From contig JAFGIN010000113.1 in the NCBI GenBank assembly GCA_016929595.1, positions 62,001 to 126,000 on the forward strand: DNA of 64,000 bases, written 5' to 3'. The notes under the pieces are model-generated. The model worked only from the letters and a program-made list of their open reading frames with translations. It ran no database searches and had not been told where the DNA came from. Positions 10,901 through 25,900 of this stretch are shown here, piece after piece. How positions within the stretch are numbered: the first letter of the stretch is position 1; each line of letters begins with the position of its first letter. The stretch is from Chitinispirillaceae bacterium (GTDB lineage Bacteria; Fibrobacterota; Chitinivibrionia; Chitinivibrionales; Chitinispirillaceae). Made by a program: the position numbers and the translations under genes.

Positions 10901-13900
10901 CATCTGTTCCAGTATCATAATGAGGTAATCCAACATAGACTGTATCGTAGATGCCTTGTATAAATCAGTATTGTATTCAAAACTGCCAGTAAAACACTCC
11001 TCCTTTTCCTGCATACTTAAAAGTAACTCAAAATGTGTTGTTTGAGTTACCAGGTTATACGGAGATAACAACACCTGATCATGTTTCATATTATAATCAG
11101 GATTATTCTGTAAAACAAACATGGTCTGGAAAACAGGTGAACGGCTCATATCACGGACAGGCTGAATTTCGTCAACCAGTTTTTCAAAAGGCAAGTCCTG
11201 GTGAGCATAGGCACCCAGACAATATTGTTTAAGCTGTTTGAGATAATACTGGATCGTTTGTTTTTGATAAAATTCACTACGTATAGCCAGTGTATTAACG
11301 AAAAATCCGATTAAGGTTTCTATTTCTGCCCGGTTGCGATTGGCAATTGGTGTTCCGACAATGATGTCTTCCTGACCTGTGATCTTATGTAACATCAACT
11401 GGTAAGCACCCATGAGCACCATAAATGGTGTTAAATCAAGCTGTCTGCCCAATCTTTTAACTGCCTGGCTCAGAGCAGGAGTCAATGTTACATCCTGGGT
11501 TCTTCCTTTAAAGGTCTGAACTTTGGGCCGTTCATAGTCCGTTGGGCATTCCAGCACCGGTAAGGACCCTTTTAAGCATTCTTTCCAGTATGTTAGTTGT
11601 TTTTCCATACCTTCGGCCTCTAACCATTCACGTTGCCATTTACTAAAATCGGCATATTGAATTGGCAGCTCTTCAAGGTATTTGTTATCATAGCCATCCA
11701 TTAATTCCTTTACCAATATCCCGACAGACCATCCATCGCTCACAATATGGTGCATGACCAGCATAAAAATGTATTCTTCTTTTTGCAGTTCCAGTAAATA
11801 GGCCCGTAAAAGCGGTCCGTTTATCAAATCAAAAGGTTTCTTTATTTCTTTCTGCAAATACTCCTGCGCCAGATTTTCTGATATGTCGTTCTGGATTTGA
11901 GCCATACAGTTATAATGAATTGATAGTTGCAAGTAGTCGGCAATAGCCTGATATGGTTGATTATGTGCTATCTTAAATGACGTGCGCAAGACTTCATGCC
12001 TGGCAATAATGCGGTTAAGGCTGGCTTCCAGTTTTACTAATTCCAACGGTCCATTAATCCTGACTGCCAACGGTATGTGATAAGCCGTATTCCCGGGTTC
12101 CAATTGTTCAATAAACCATAAGCGCTGCTGGGCAAAGGATAATGGTAAATACTGATTCCGTGATACTTTTGTAATCTCACGATAATGTTTTGCTTCAAGA
12201 GTGGCAATAAAATCAGCACAACCGGCAATGGTGGGTTTTTCAAAAAACAGACTGACCGGCAGATCCACAGCCATTTCCTTTTTAATTCTGGAAATGACCT
12301 GTGTGGCCAGCAAGGAATGTCCACCGATTTCAAAAAAATTATCATCCGTACTTATCAGATCTGTCCTGAACACATCTTTCCATATAGTAACCAGTGCATC
12401 TTCGGTTTCTGTCCGCGGTTTAACAATAGTTCTAGTCTGCTGCCAATCCGGCTGTGGCAGAGCCTTATAATCGACCTTTCCATTAGCCGTCAGCGGAATA
12501 TGGTCAAGTTGCACGATCTGAGAAGGTACCATATTGACGGGCAGTTTTTCTTTTAAGGCACCAAGCAATTGCCGGCAATCGATATCCTGTTCTTCTTTTG
12601 CGGTCACATAAGCGGTCAATTGATCCTGGTCAAGCAGATCCTTTTTCAGGCATACAATCGCTTGACTGACTGAATCATGGGCTTTAATGACCACTTCAAT
12701 TTCACCGGGTTCAATGCGAAATCCCCTGATTTTTATCTGGCCATCCAACCTGCCCACATAGATTAATTTCCCAAGCTTATTCCATTTAACCAGGTCACCG
12801 GTCTTGTATAGTCCTGACAAATGCATGTCAATAGGATTATTGATAAATGCCATACTGGTTTGTTCTCTATTATTTTTATAACCAAGAGCTACACCATCGC
12901 CACCGACATATAACTCTCCCACCACTCCAACAGGTAAAAGATTTAAATGCTGATCCAGTACATAACAGCTTGAGTTGGCAACCGGCCGACCGATGGGAAT
13001 ACCGGCTTGATCATCTGACAATATATCGATCTCTTCGTACGATGAGATAACCGTATTTTCAGTAGGACCGTACGCATTAATCAAATGGCAGGGTTTGCCA
13101 TGGTATAAAATGTTTCGTACAGCATGTGGATCCGCTTTTTCACCTCCAAAAAGAACCGTCTCCATGTCAGAGAAAACAGAGGGAGATATAGCAGCCATTT
13201 GATTAAAAAGTGCTGTAGTAGGCAACATGGCAGTGATTTTATCCTGTTTCAGCCTGGTGGCAAATAACTCTATGTTCAGCACGGTTACTTTGTCATAGAT
13301 CACCAAACTGGCACCATTCAATAAGGCCGACCAGATTTCCCAGGTAGATGCATCAAACGCCGGATTGCCAATATGAGCAATACGGTCTTTTTCTGTAATG
13401 GACATATAATTGGTGTTTACAACTAATCGGCTGATCCCCTGATGAAGGATCTGAACTGCTTTAGGTTTACCAGTAGAACCTGAAGTAAACATAATACATG
13501 CCGGATGAAGCAAATTTGCCGGTAAGTCCAGATTGTCCGAAGGACATGCCGATAGAGATGCACTCAATTCATTAAGATGGACTGACAGCATTGAATCCTT
13601 TACCCCTATGTCAAGCCCTGATTCTGTAATAACAACTTCTACTCCGGCATCTTCAAGCATACTACCCAGACGCTCTCTGGGATAACCGGGATCAAGCGGC
13701 ACATAACTGTTATTGGTCTTTAATACCGCCAGCAGAGAGACAATCATATTGAGGGATCGCTCCATGCAAAGGGCAATTGCACCGCCTTCACATACACCCT
13801 GTTCCCGTAAATAACAAGCCAGCTGATTAGCCCGGGCATTAAGGGTTTTGTAATCCATTTTTGTATCACTGTACTGCAGGGCTAAGCGATCAGGCCATTT

Positions 13901-16900
13901 AGCCGCTGATTCCTCCACTAATGCCTGCAACGTTTTCTCTTTTGGATATATCCTGGCCTGGGCTTGCCATATGGTTAATTGCAAGTCTTTTTCTGCTTCC
14001 GTCACTACATCGATACAGTTAACTGTCAGAGAATCGTTTTGACAAATAGTTTCAAGTATGCGGACATACGTCAGGGCGAACCGTTCGATGGTCAATTGTT
14101 CAAAAAGATCGGAATTGTATTCCAGTGATCCCTGCAAATTATTATCGTGGCCTTCAATGATGGCACACGTTAAATCAAAATGAGCAATCCCCATATCAAG
14201 ATCGTGCATGGCTACTTTAACTGCACCGACGTTCACTTCCGGCATAGGTGTATTTTGTAGTACAAACATTGTCTGGAATAAAGCAGAGCGACTGGTGTCG
14301 CGTTCCAGGTTCAAAGCCTCAACAAGCTTTTCAAAGGGTAAATCAATATTGGCATAGGCATCCAGTAATGTAGCCTTGGTCCGTTTCAACAAGTCCTTTA
14401 TCTCCATGCCTGGATCTATCTGGGTTCTTATGGCCAGGGTGTTTATAAAACAGCCGATCAGCGGTTCCAATTCAGTCCTATCGCGATTGGCAACTGGTGT
14501 ACCCACAACCAGATCGTTTTGATTGCTGAATTTATTTAACAAAATATTATACGCTGTCAAAAGTACCATATATATAGTCGTTTCTGTTCGTTCTGCCAGC
14601 TGGTGAAGCGCTGTAGTTAAGCTGGGTGCTATATTGAGTGATACAAGACTGCCATTGAAAGTCTGGTTACGGGGGCGAGGAAAATCAAGTGGCAACTCCA
14701 ATACCGGGCACTTACCACTGAATTGTGTTTTCCAGTATATCAACTGTTTTTCATGTTTCTCCTGCTGAAGCCATGCTTCCTGCCAGACGGCATAGTCGAC
14801 ATACTGGACAGGTAATTGCGGTAACGGCCGGTTATCCAAAAGGTGCATCAGTTCTTTAATAAAATTACTGTTAGACCAGCCATCGGTGATAATATGGTGC
14901 ATACAAAGCAGAAATACATACTGCTGTTGACCGGTTTTAAATAAATAACTTTTAATCAACGGCCCCAGTTCGAAGTCAAAGGGTGCTCTGGCAAGGTCAT
15001 TGATTAATTGATTTTGTTTACATTTAGACAATTCCGAGATATTTCTCTGTTCCAATGCTAAATAAAAATCATCCCGAATAACCTGCATGACCCGATCATC
15101 CTGCATGGTGAAAATGGTACGGCAACTCTCATGACGGCTGACAATAATATTCAATTTTTCTTCAAGTACATTAGCATCAACTTCACCGGTCAATTTTACA
15201 GCCAGAGGAACATTATAAGCACCAGAACGTGGATCGAAGCGCTGAATAAACCAAAGCCGTTTTTGTGAATAGGATACAGGCATATACCGATGACGCATTG
15301 CTTTAGGGATAATTTCATAATCCTGCTTTTGTTTTTGTTCCATGCAGGCAGCCAATTCGGCAATACTGGGATGTTCAAAGATCGTGCGAATAGCCAGATC
15401 CTGTTTTAAACGGCTTCGAATTCTAGCCATAAGCTGGGTGGCCAAAATGGAATGACCACCGATCTCAAAGAAATTATCATGAATGCCAACCCTGGGTACA
15501 CTTAAAACATCCTCCCAGATAACGGCCAGATTTTTTTCCAAGTCTGTTCGGGGTGCAACAAAAGTAACCTGTTTTTCCCAAGCCGGTAGCGGTAATGACC
15601 TGCGATTGATTTTTTTATTATTGGTCAAAGGCATCTGTTCCAGAAAAACAAAAGCAGAAGGCACCATGTAATCAGGCAGGCGGGATTTCAGATGATCTCG
15701 AATAGACGTTTTTTCATCTTCCTGAGGGCCAACCAGATAGGCCACCAGTTGCTTATTCCCCGGCCGATCTTCTCTGACCATGACCACTTCCTGGTTTACA
15801 CCGGAGTAATCATGCAACACAGCTTCAATCTCGCCCAATTCGATTCGATAGCCGCGTATTTTCACCTGAGAATCAAGACGCCCGATAAATGCTATACGTC
15901 CGTCTTTCCGGAAAAAACCAGCATCGCCGGTCCGGTAAAACAGGCCCTGATGAAGAGTTGAGAATCCAGGTTTGACAAAGCTTTTTTCCGTTAGTTCCGG
16001 GCGCTTCAGATACCCGCATCCCACACCCAAACCTCCTATCATTATTTCGCCGGCCACTCCAATGGGCAAAGGGTACAGGTTTTTATCCACCACATAAATT
16101 TCCGTATTCGCAATCGGCCGCCCGATAGTAAGCTCATCACCAAGCACCTGTTCAGCAGCTGACCAGACAGTTGATTCTGTGGGCCCATACATATTCCAAA
16201 CTTCCCGGGTCAATGACTGCAAGCGTTTGGCCAGCCATTTAGGGAAAGCTTCCCCTCCGCAAAGCACTTTCAGGTTCTTTTTGCCTCTCCAGCCCGACTG
16301 CTCCAGCATAGCCCAGGTTGACGGAGTCGCCTGCATAAAGGTAATATCACCCGTCTCTAGCGCCTCAATGATTTTTTCCGGCACCATAGCATCCTCTCTG
16401 CCAATTACATAAATGGTACCGCCACAGAATAAGGGTAAGTACAGATCGGGTACAGACAAATCAAATGAGGCCGTAGTAGGATTAAGCAAGCGGTCATCCT
16501 GGCTGAAACCTGGACATGCCTGCATAGAAAACAGTAAATTAACCACATTGGAATGCGCAATTTGAACCCCTTTCGGTACTCCAGTAGAACCGGAGGTAAA
16601 CAGCACATAGCACAGGTTTGAAGGATCAACTGCAAAGCCCGGGTTCTCAACCGGCTGGTTAGCCAAAATGTTCAAGCTATTATCAAGAACAATAGATTTT
16701 ACAGAGTCTGCAGAAGAAATTGATGCCATATCAAACTCCTCCGTGGTCACCATGACCTTCAGCCCTGCCTCCTGCACAATTGTCTTTAACCGCTCTGGCG
16801 GAAAAGATGGATCAAGGGGAACATAGGCGGCTCCGGTTTTTAACACACCCAACAGGGCAATCCATAATCGTTCCGTGCGATTCATGTATAATCCAACCAA

Positions 16901-19900
16901 ATCGCCCTGTCCGACACCCTGAGTCGACATATAATACGCCAGTTGATTCGCATGTTTATTCAACTCACCATAGGTCAATTGTCTTCCGTAAAAACATACT
17001 GCCGGCTTCTCTGGTGAAAGGAGTACTTGTTTTTCAATACACTGATGAATGCATAGCGATCGATCATATGGAACTACAGTCTGATTCCAGAGCCGTAATT
17101 GCTTTATATCATTCTCGGTGAGAACAGTTACATCGGCTATGGTCCGCTGAGGATTATCAGTTAGCAGATTCAGAATATGGGAATAGGCTCTTATCAACTC
17201 TTCAATAAATGAATGGCTGAACAAAGCCGTATTATACTCAAATTCTCCGATCAATTTCCCGCTTACTTCACCCATGATCAGAGTAATATCAAAATGAGCT
17301 ATTCTGGTCGGGTAATCGAATCTGCTTACGGTTAACCCGTTGGCCATCAGCTCCGGCATAGGCATATTTTGCAAAATAAACATGGTTTGGAACACTGGGC
17401 TCCGGCTTAAATCACGTCTGCTGATCAGTTCATCCACCAGTTTTTCAAAAGGCAAATCCTGATGCTCATAGGCACCCAGCATGGTATTTTTAACCTTGTT
17501 AAGCAAAACCCGAAATGTGGGATTGCCGCTAAGATCGGTTCTTATTACCAGTGTATTTACAAAAAAACCAACCAGCGGTTCCAATTCCTGCCGATTGCGA
17601 TTAGCAATAGGCGTACCGATAATAATATCTTCCTGATTACTATACTTGTGCAACAGTACGGCATAGGCAGACAACAAAATCATATATAGTGTTGTTTCAG
17701 TGTTTCCTGCCAATGTCAACAAGGCATTTTTGACATCGGATGGCACGATGAATGACCGGGTGGTTCCGATAAAACTCTGTATAGCCGGTCGTTCACCACT
17801 CAGAGGTAATGATAATAGAGGTAATTCACCATCGAGTTGTTTTTTCCAATAGTCCATCTGACGAAGTAGACGCTCACCCTGTAACCAGTTCCTCTGCCAG
17901 ATAGTAAAGTCAGCATATTGAATGGGCAGTTCAGGTAACGGCAGGTCCTGATGCAGCAATATCAACTCTTTTAATAGCACCGACTGCGACCAGCCATCTG
18001 AAATGACATGATGCATATTCATTAAAAAGATATGATCCTGTTCATTGATTTTAAACAAATATGTTCTAAATAATGGCCCCAACTTCAAATCAAAAGGCAG
18101 GTAGACAGTTTCACTTACTTTTTCCAGCAATACTGATTCTGACCACTCGCTGGCATCGATAATGGTAAGTTGGTGGTGCATGGGAGTATCAATCACCTGA
18201 ACCGGATCAGAATCGTTCTGAATAAACCGGGTACGCAATGATTCGTGACGCTTCACCAGTGTGTTAAGGTGTTCTTCCAGTTGGCCAGCATCCAGGGTTC
18301 CCTGCAGACGCACAGCCATGGGCACATTATACGCCACGTTTCCGGGATCCAGTTGTTCAATAAACCAGAAACGCTGCTGTGCGAATGATAAAGGCAGAGG
18401 CATCTCACGCTTAACTGGTCTGATTGATGTGGTTTCATTGACATTTACGTCTCCCAGAACAACTGCCAGAGCTTTAACTGTCGGTTTTTCAAAGAGCAAC
18501 CTGACAGGTATGCTTTTACCCCATTCCGTTTCAATACGGGAGATAACTTGGGTAGCTAGCAGAGAATGGCCTCCCAATTCAAAGAAATTATCGTCAATCC
18601 CTATTTTATCCGCACTTAAAACCTCCTGCCAGATCGCTACCATTTTCTTTTCCGTATCAGTTACAGGTGCTTCATAGGCAGTCTGAACTGACCAAACCGG
18701 GGCCGGCAATGCCTTTCTGTCAATTTTTCCAGTAATCGTTAAGGGCATTTCATCCAACACCACTACAGTCGCTGGAATCATATAATCTGGCAGTTTTGTC
18801 CTGAGATGGTTCAGTATTTCATCTTTTTTCTCTGCCAGATCTCCGATCACATACGCCACCAGTTGCTTATTACCAGCCTGGTCTTCGCGCACGATGACTA
18901 CTTCCTGCTGTATACCGGAATAATTATGTAATACGCTTTCTATTTCACCCAGTTCAATTCGATAACCCCTTATCTTTACCTGGTGATCCATGCGGCCGAT
19001 ATACTCAAGGCGACCGTCCGGCAAAAAGCGACAGCAGTCTCCGGTACGGTATAACCGACCGTTATACCGGCTTTTTACTGGACTTTTTAAAAAAGATTTA
19101 TCCGTCAATTTCTGATTGTTTAAATATCCCTTTCCCACACCATATCCACCGATAACCAGTTCACCAGCAACACCGATCGGTAATTGTTTTAAATTATGAT
19201 CGAGAATATGGAGTTCTGTATTAGCGAGTGGCTTTCCTATTGTCAATAAACTATCACCATCAATTTTCTGAGCCGTAGACCAGACGGTGGTCTCGGTTGG
19301 GCCGTACATGTTCCAGACTTCTTTGCATTTACCTGCAAGTGTCTTAGCCAGCCATACCGGAAAAACCTCGCCGCCACACAGAATTTTTAAATCCTCCTTG
19401 CCCTTCCAGCCAGCGTGTTCCAGCATTGTCCAGGTAGATGGAGTGGATTGCATAAAAGTGATAGACCACTTATCAAGACAATACATGATTTTCTTTGCAT
19501 CCATCGCGCCATCTTTACCTAACACAAAAACGGTACCGCCAACAGTTAGCGGCAGGTACAGATCTGGAACTGATAAATCAAACGATGCTGTGGTGACATT
19601 GAGTAAATTATCATGCTCGCTCATACCAGGTCGCTCTTTCATGGACAGCATTAAATTAACCACATTACGATGGGCGATCTTGACACCTTTAGGCACACCA
19701 GTTGATCCTGAAGTAAAGAGCACATAGCATAAAGCAGCAGAATCGACATTGAGATTGGGATTGGCCACAGACTGGTTATCCAAAATACAGAGCCTCTCAT
19801 CCAGAATAATCGGTTCTGCAGAACAGACAGGATCAGGGTAAGTATCTGCTGTTGTCAACACCACCTTCAACCCTGCCCCCTGTACGATCGTTTTCAGTCG

Positions 19901-22900
19901 TGCTTTAGGAAAGGCAGGATCCAAAGGCACGTAAGCGGCACCAGTTTTCAATACTCCCAATAATGCAATCCACAGTCTCGGATTGCGGTGCAGGTACAAT
20001 CCGACCAAATCGCCTGAGCCGACACCCTTACGCATTAGGTAGTGGGCCAATTGATTGGCTTTCTGATTTAATTTATCATACGTCCATAATTCTTCTTCAT
20101 CGGCAACAGCGATATGCCCGGCCCGGCGAAGTACCTGCTGCTCAAAGAGATGATGGATGCACAATGTGTTATCAAGCGGCATTTCAGTGGCATTCCATTG
20201 ATCCAGCAAAAAATGCTCTTCAGAGGTTAATACCACCATCTCTGCCATGCGGCTATCAGGGCTGTAAGTAAATTGTTGCAGTATAGCCAGATAAGATCGA
20301 CTTAACTGCTCGATAAAATCGCGGTTAAACAAGTCGGTATTGAATTCCATTTCGCCAATCGTTCTGCCGTTCAGATCGTAAACCGCCAGTATCAAATCAA
20401 GATGAGTTGTTTGAGCAGGATAATCGAACTTACTAATGATCAATTCATTACTTTTCATTTCCGGCATGTCGGTATTTTGTAGAATAAACATCGTCTGAAA
20501 GATAGGCGAACGGCTCAAGTCCCGCTTTCCCACCAGTTCATCCACAAGTTTTTCAAAGGGTAAATCCTGATGATCATAAGCACCCAGCATGGTATTTTTT
20601 ATCTGCTTCAGTAAGGTGATAAAATTGGGATTACCGCTCAAATCGATCCGGATCGGTAATGAATTGACAAACAATCCGGCAATGAATTCCAGTTCTACAT
20701 ACCTTCGATTGGCAATCGGGGTTCCGATTATCAGATCTTCCTGGTTTGTATAACTATTTAACAAAATAGAATAAGCGGCCATATAGATCATAAACACTGT
20801 CGTATCGGTTTCTCGGCTTAATTGCTCCAGACGGGTCTTTAACGGAGAGGGAATTTCGAATGTAAATGTGCACCCATGATACGTCTGACTCGACGGCCGT
20901 TCATTACTGAGTGGCAGTTCCATTACCGGCAGTTCGCCATCCAGTTTTTTCTTCCAATAGTGAAGTTGTTTTTCCAGAAATTCACCCTGCAGCCAAGAAT
21001 GCTGCCATACGGCGAAATCTGCATACTGAACAGTTAAGGGCATCAATTCTCTGCCCTGTTGCAGGGAGATCAATTCTTTTAATAACAATGACAGTGTCCA
21101 GCCATCACTGATAATATGATGCATATTCATTAAAAAAACATAATCATCATTCTCCCGTTTAAAAAGTGCGCATGTAAAAAGCGGACCCTGTTGCAGGTTA
21201 AAGGGGGTATTGACGCTCCTGCTTACCAGCTCTTTCAGAGCGCGGTCGTTCAAGCCTGCTACATCAACTATCTCAAGGCTTCGCTTCTCCGGTGCATCAA
21301 TGACCTGAACCGGCTGGTGGTTGCGCTTGAGAAATCGGGTGCGCAATGATTCATGACGTTCAATCAGAGTATTAATGTTCTGCTCCAGCAACCTGATATC
21401 AAGATTACCTTTGAGTTCCAGGGCCAGTGGAATATGGTATGCCGTGTTATCCGGTTCAAGCTGATTGATAAACCAGAAGCGTTCCTGACTGAATGAAAGC
21501 GGCAGCGGTCTGCTGCGATCAGTTTTTTCAATAACAACAGAAGTTCGTTGTTCAACTGTTTCGATCTTTTTGGCTAAAGCTGCGATAGTTTTGTTTTCAA
21601 ACAGACATCTTAAGGGCAGGTTTATACTGAATACTTTATTTATTCTGGCTATAACCTGTGTTGCCATCAGAGAGTGTCCGCCGATTTCGAAGAAATCATC
21701 ATCTATTCCGATTTGTTCTAATGACAGCACCTGTTTCCAGCATTCAACCAGTTTGGCGTCGGTTTCATTTTGCGGTGCCCGGTAAACACGGCCGCATTTC
21801 TCAAACCCGGCTTTCGGTAATGATTTTTTATCAACCTTTCCGCTCGGTGTAAAGGGCAGTTCCTGAAGGGGAACAAATACTGAAGGCAGCATATATTCCG
21901 GCAACAGTCTGGCTAACCAGGCTTTCAAAACCTGCGTCTCTACTTCTTGCCTTCTGGTCACGACATATGCCACAAGATACTTATTGCGTTTGTTATCCTC
22001 ACCAACAGTCACTACACAAGTTTTAACATCAGGATGATCATTGAGCTGATGTTCAATTTCTCCTAATTCAATACGATACCCTCTGATCTTGACCTGATCA
22101 TCTTTGCGTCCAAAAAACTCCAGTTCATGATCATAGTTCATCCTCACCAGATCACCGCTGCAGTAAACCACATCTTCAGTTCTGCCGTTAATGGATAATC
22201 GTTTGAACCGCTGAAGCGTTAACTGATCCTGGCCAATATAGCCATCCGCAAGAGAGGTTCCACCGATCAGCAGTTCCCCAACTAGTCCCTGGTCGACCAT
22301 CCTGCCCTGACTGTCAACTATGTATAATTGCGTATTGGCGATGGCTTTCCCAATGGGCGGATAAACAGGCCAGCTCAGTTGATCATGGCTTAAGGTGTAA
22401 CTGGTCACCACGTGACTCTCCGATGGCCCATAATGGTTGTAAAGTCTGCAATGAGGTAATTTTTCAAAGAACGCAGTAACAGCTGGTGTGATCTGCAATA
22501 CATCGCCGGCAGTTATTACCTCCCTGAGTTCTTTCAGGGCCAGGTGGCTTTCATTAATATACTCCGACAGGAAGTGCAAGGCAATGGCCGGCAGAAACAG
22601 ACGGTTTACATTAAAATCAGCCAGGACCTTAATCAATTCGGAAAAATCCTGATGCTGCTCTTCGGTAATCATGACCAGGGTTTTTCCTGATGCTAATGTC
22701 GAGGCAATCTCCTGGAATGACACATCAAAGTTAATGGAAGCATATTGCAGCACCCGCTGAGTTTGACTAAGACAGAAGTCACTATTCTGCCAGCTGATCA
22801 GGTTGGCAAGAGCCCGGTGAGGCATTTTGATACCTTTTGGCCGACCGGTGGAACCAGATGTGAAAATGATGTAAAGCGGCATGGTAATGTCCACTGCCGT

Positions 22901-25900
22901 TTCAGGATTAGCCTTCGATTGATTACGCAACACATCTGTGAGCTGATCGAGCAGTATAGTTGCTTTAAATTTTATAGCATTACTGTTTTTTGTGCTGATA
23001 ACCGTTTTTACTTCAGCTACCTCCAGCATCATACGCAAACGCTCTCCCGGATAACCAGGATCCAGCGGCACATAAGCGGCACCAGTTTTTAATACGGCCA
23101 GCCAGGCTACAATCAGATGATACGACCGCTTCAAGCACAAGCCTACGTAATCACCGGGCTTTATGCCCTGGGATATTAAGTAATGAGCCAGCTGGTTAGC
23201 GTGTTGATTCAATTCGGTATAGGTAAGCTGGTAAGCTGCATCCAGAACTGCCAGATTTTCTTTATGGTGTATCAGATTGTTTTCAATTATACGGTGAACT
23301 GGTTGTAGTGATTGTATATCAGTTTTTTCTCCGGCCAGTAGACTGGTTATGACATCACACTCGTTACTATTAAGCATCTCCAGTTGACCAACAGTCTTGT
23401 GGCTGTTCTCCAGCAGCTCATTAAGAATTTTGTAAAAGTGCCGGATCATATTTCTTATGGTTCCGGATTTAAACAAACCGGTATTGTATTCCAAACGCCC
23501 GGCCAGCCCCTGCTCATCCTCCATAAGGGACATAGTAATGTCAAATTGGGTTACTTTTACCGGAATCTCAAACAGCTTTACACCCACCCGCTTGTCAAAA
23601 GCCGGAAGCACGGTTGCGTTTTGTAAAATAAACATTGCTTGAAAAAGTGGCGACCGGCTCATATCACGCTCTGGTTGAACCGCATCCACCACCTGCTCAA
23701 AGGGCACATCCTGATGATCATAAGCTTTCAGCAAAGCCCGTCGAATATTTTCAATCAGAGCTTCCATACTCAGATCATCGCTAATCCTGGTGCGGATAGC
23801 CAGTGTATTTACAAAGAACCCAATCAGTGACTCAACATCCTGATGATTGCGGTTGGCAATCGGTGTACCCACCACAATGTCATCCTGGCTGCTGTAGCGG
23901 TTTAATAACAGGCTGAAGGCTGCCAGCAAGATCATATACGGTGTAGTTGATGTCTGTAGACTCAATTGCTGGATTTTATCCAAAGTTTCCCTTGAAATAT
24001 GAAACAGCTCAGCATCACCAAAAAATGTTTGTTGACGAAATCGGATATAATCAGTTGGCAGCTCCAGTACAGGAACCGATCCACTGAATTGAGCTTTCCA
24101 ATAGTCCAGCTGTTTGCTCATGCGATCACCTTGCAGCAGCTCTTTCTGCCATTTCGCAAAATCGGCATACTGAATAGCAAGTGGAGGCAATGCCCCTGGT
24201 TGATTGGTTTCAATCGCCTGATAATTGGCCAGCAGTTCCTTGACAAACAGTCCGGTCGACCAACCATCGGAAACAATATGATGAACAGTGTAGGCAAACA
24301 CATAATGCTGCTCAGCCAGTTCATAAATAGTTGCCCGCAGTAATGGCCCTTTCGAAAGGTTGAAAGGTTTGACAGCCTCGCTGGCAATCAATTCAGGCAA
24401 CCGCCCCAGTTCCTGTTCAGTTACCATAACTTTATCGAGCGGAATACACTTTTCATCAAGTATCACTTGAATAGGTTTATCATCCTGCATGGCAATTACG
24501 GTCCTTAAAACCTCATGCCTGGCTATGATCTTGTTGATGCTCCTTTCAAGTACATCCAAATCCAGAGGACCTTTGAGTTCCACTGCCACCGGAATATTAT
24601 AAGCCGGATTGCCAGGATCAAGCTGATCAATAATCCATAATCGCTGCTGGGCAAAAGATAATTCCAACGGTACCGATCGATCTGCTGGTACAATAACAGC
24701 TTTATCATTCTGCGTTTCCAGGCAATCCATTGCGGATGCCAGTACGGCAATAGTGGGATATTCGAATAGATGTTTTATCTGGGCCGGTTTTCCTAAATCA
24801 CTTTTTATCCTGGAAACAATCTGGGTTGCCAATAAGGAATGTCCACCAATTTCAAAAAAATTATCCTGAATACCCACTATGTCTAGTTCCAGTACATCCT
24901 GCCAGATTTCGGCCAGTTTTTTTTCAGTTTTACTTACCGGTGGCTGATAGGCAGCGGTGACCCCATATTCAGGTATAGGAAGCGCCTTACGGTCAATTTT
25001 GTAATTGGCCGTGAGAGGCAGTGCATCCAGCGACATATAAACCGTGGGCACCATGTAATCAGGAAGCGTTTTTTTAAGAGCGTCACTTATTGACTTGTAA
25101 TCCGCTTTCTGTCCCCCAGCAGTAACAATATAAGCCACCAGGCGATTTTTACCGGGATGGTCTTCACGTACAATAACCACTGCCTGTTCAATCTTTGGAT
25201 AGTTCTTTATAGCACTTTCTATTTCCCCCAATTCAATTCTGAATCCCCGAATCTTAACCTGATTGTCCATACGACCTAAATAATCAATTTTCCCGTCTTC
25301 CGTCCAACGACAACAATCACCGGTCCGGTACAGTCTGCCTTTACCAAAGGGATTTATAATAAATTTTTCCGCTGTTAATTTTTCCTGATGCAGATACCCC
25401 CGGGCAACACCTTCTCCACCAACATACAATTCCCCCCGTATACCAATAGGAACCGGCTGCAGCTTTTCATTCAATATGTAAAGAAGTGTGTTTCCAACAC
25501 CCTTGCCAATGGTAATTTTTTCGTTGCCCTTAATTTCTTCAATAGAAGAATAAACAGTTATCTCCGTAGGTCCATACATGTTCCACAATCTGCCAACCCG
25601 CTCCAGTAAAGCCCCAGCCAGCCAGCTTGACATCGCTTCACCACCGCAAAAGGCTTTGAGCCTTTTGTTTCCTTTCCAGTTGTTTCTAAGCAGGATCTCC
25701 CAGGTAGCCGGTGTAGACTGGAAAATCGTAACCCCATAGGTTTCAATAGCCACATCCAAAACTTCCGGATCCATACTATCCTCTTTGCTCATGAGTACCA
25801 CGGTGGCACCACAGATAAGCGGCAGGAATAACTCTACTACCGACATATCAAAAGATATGGTGGTAACCGCCATAAACACATCTTCTTCACTGCAACCAGG

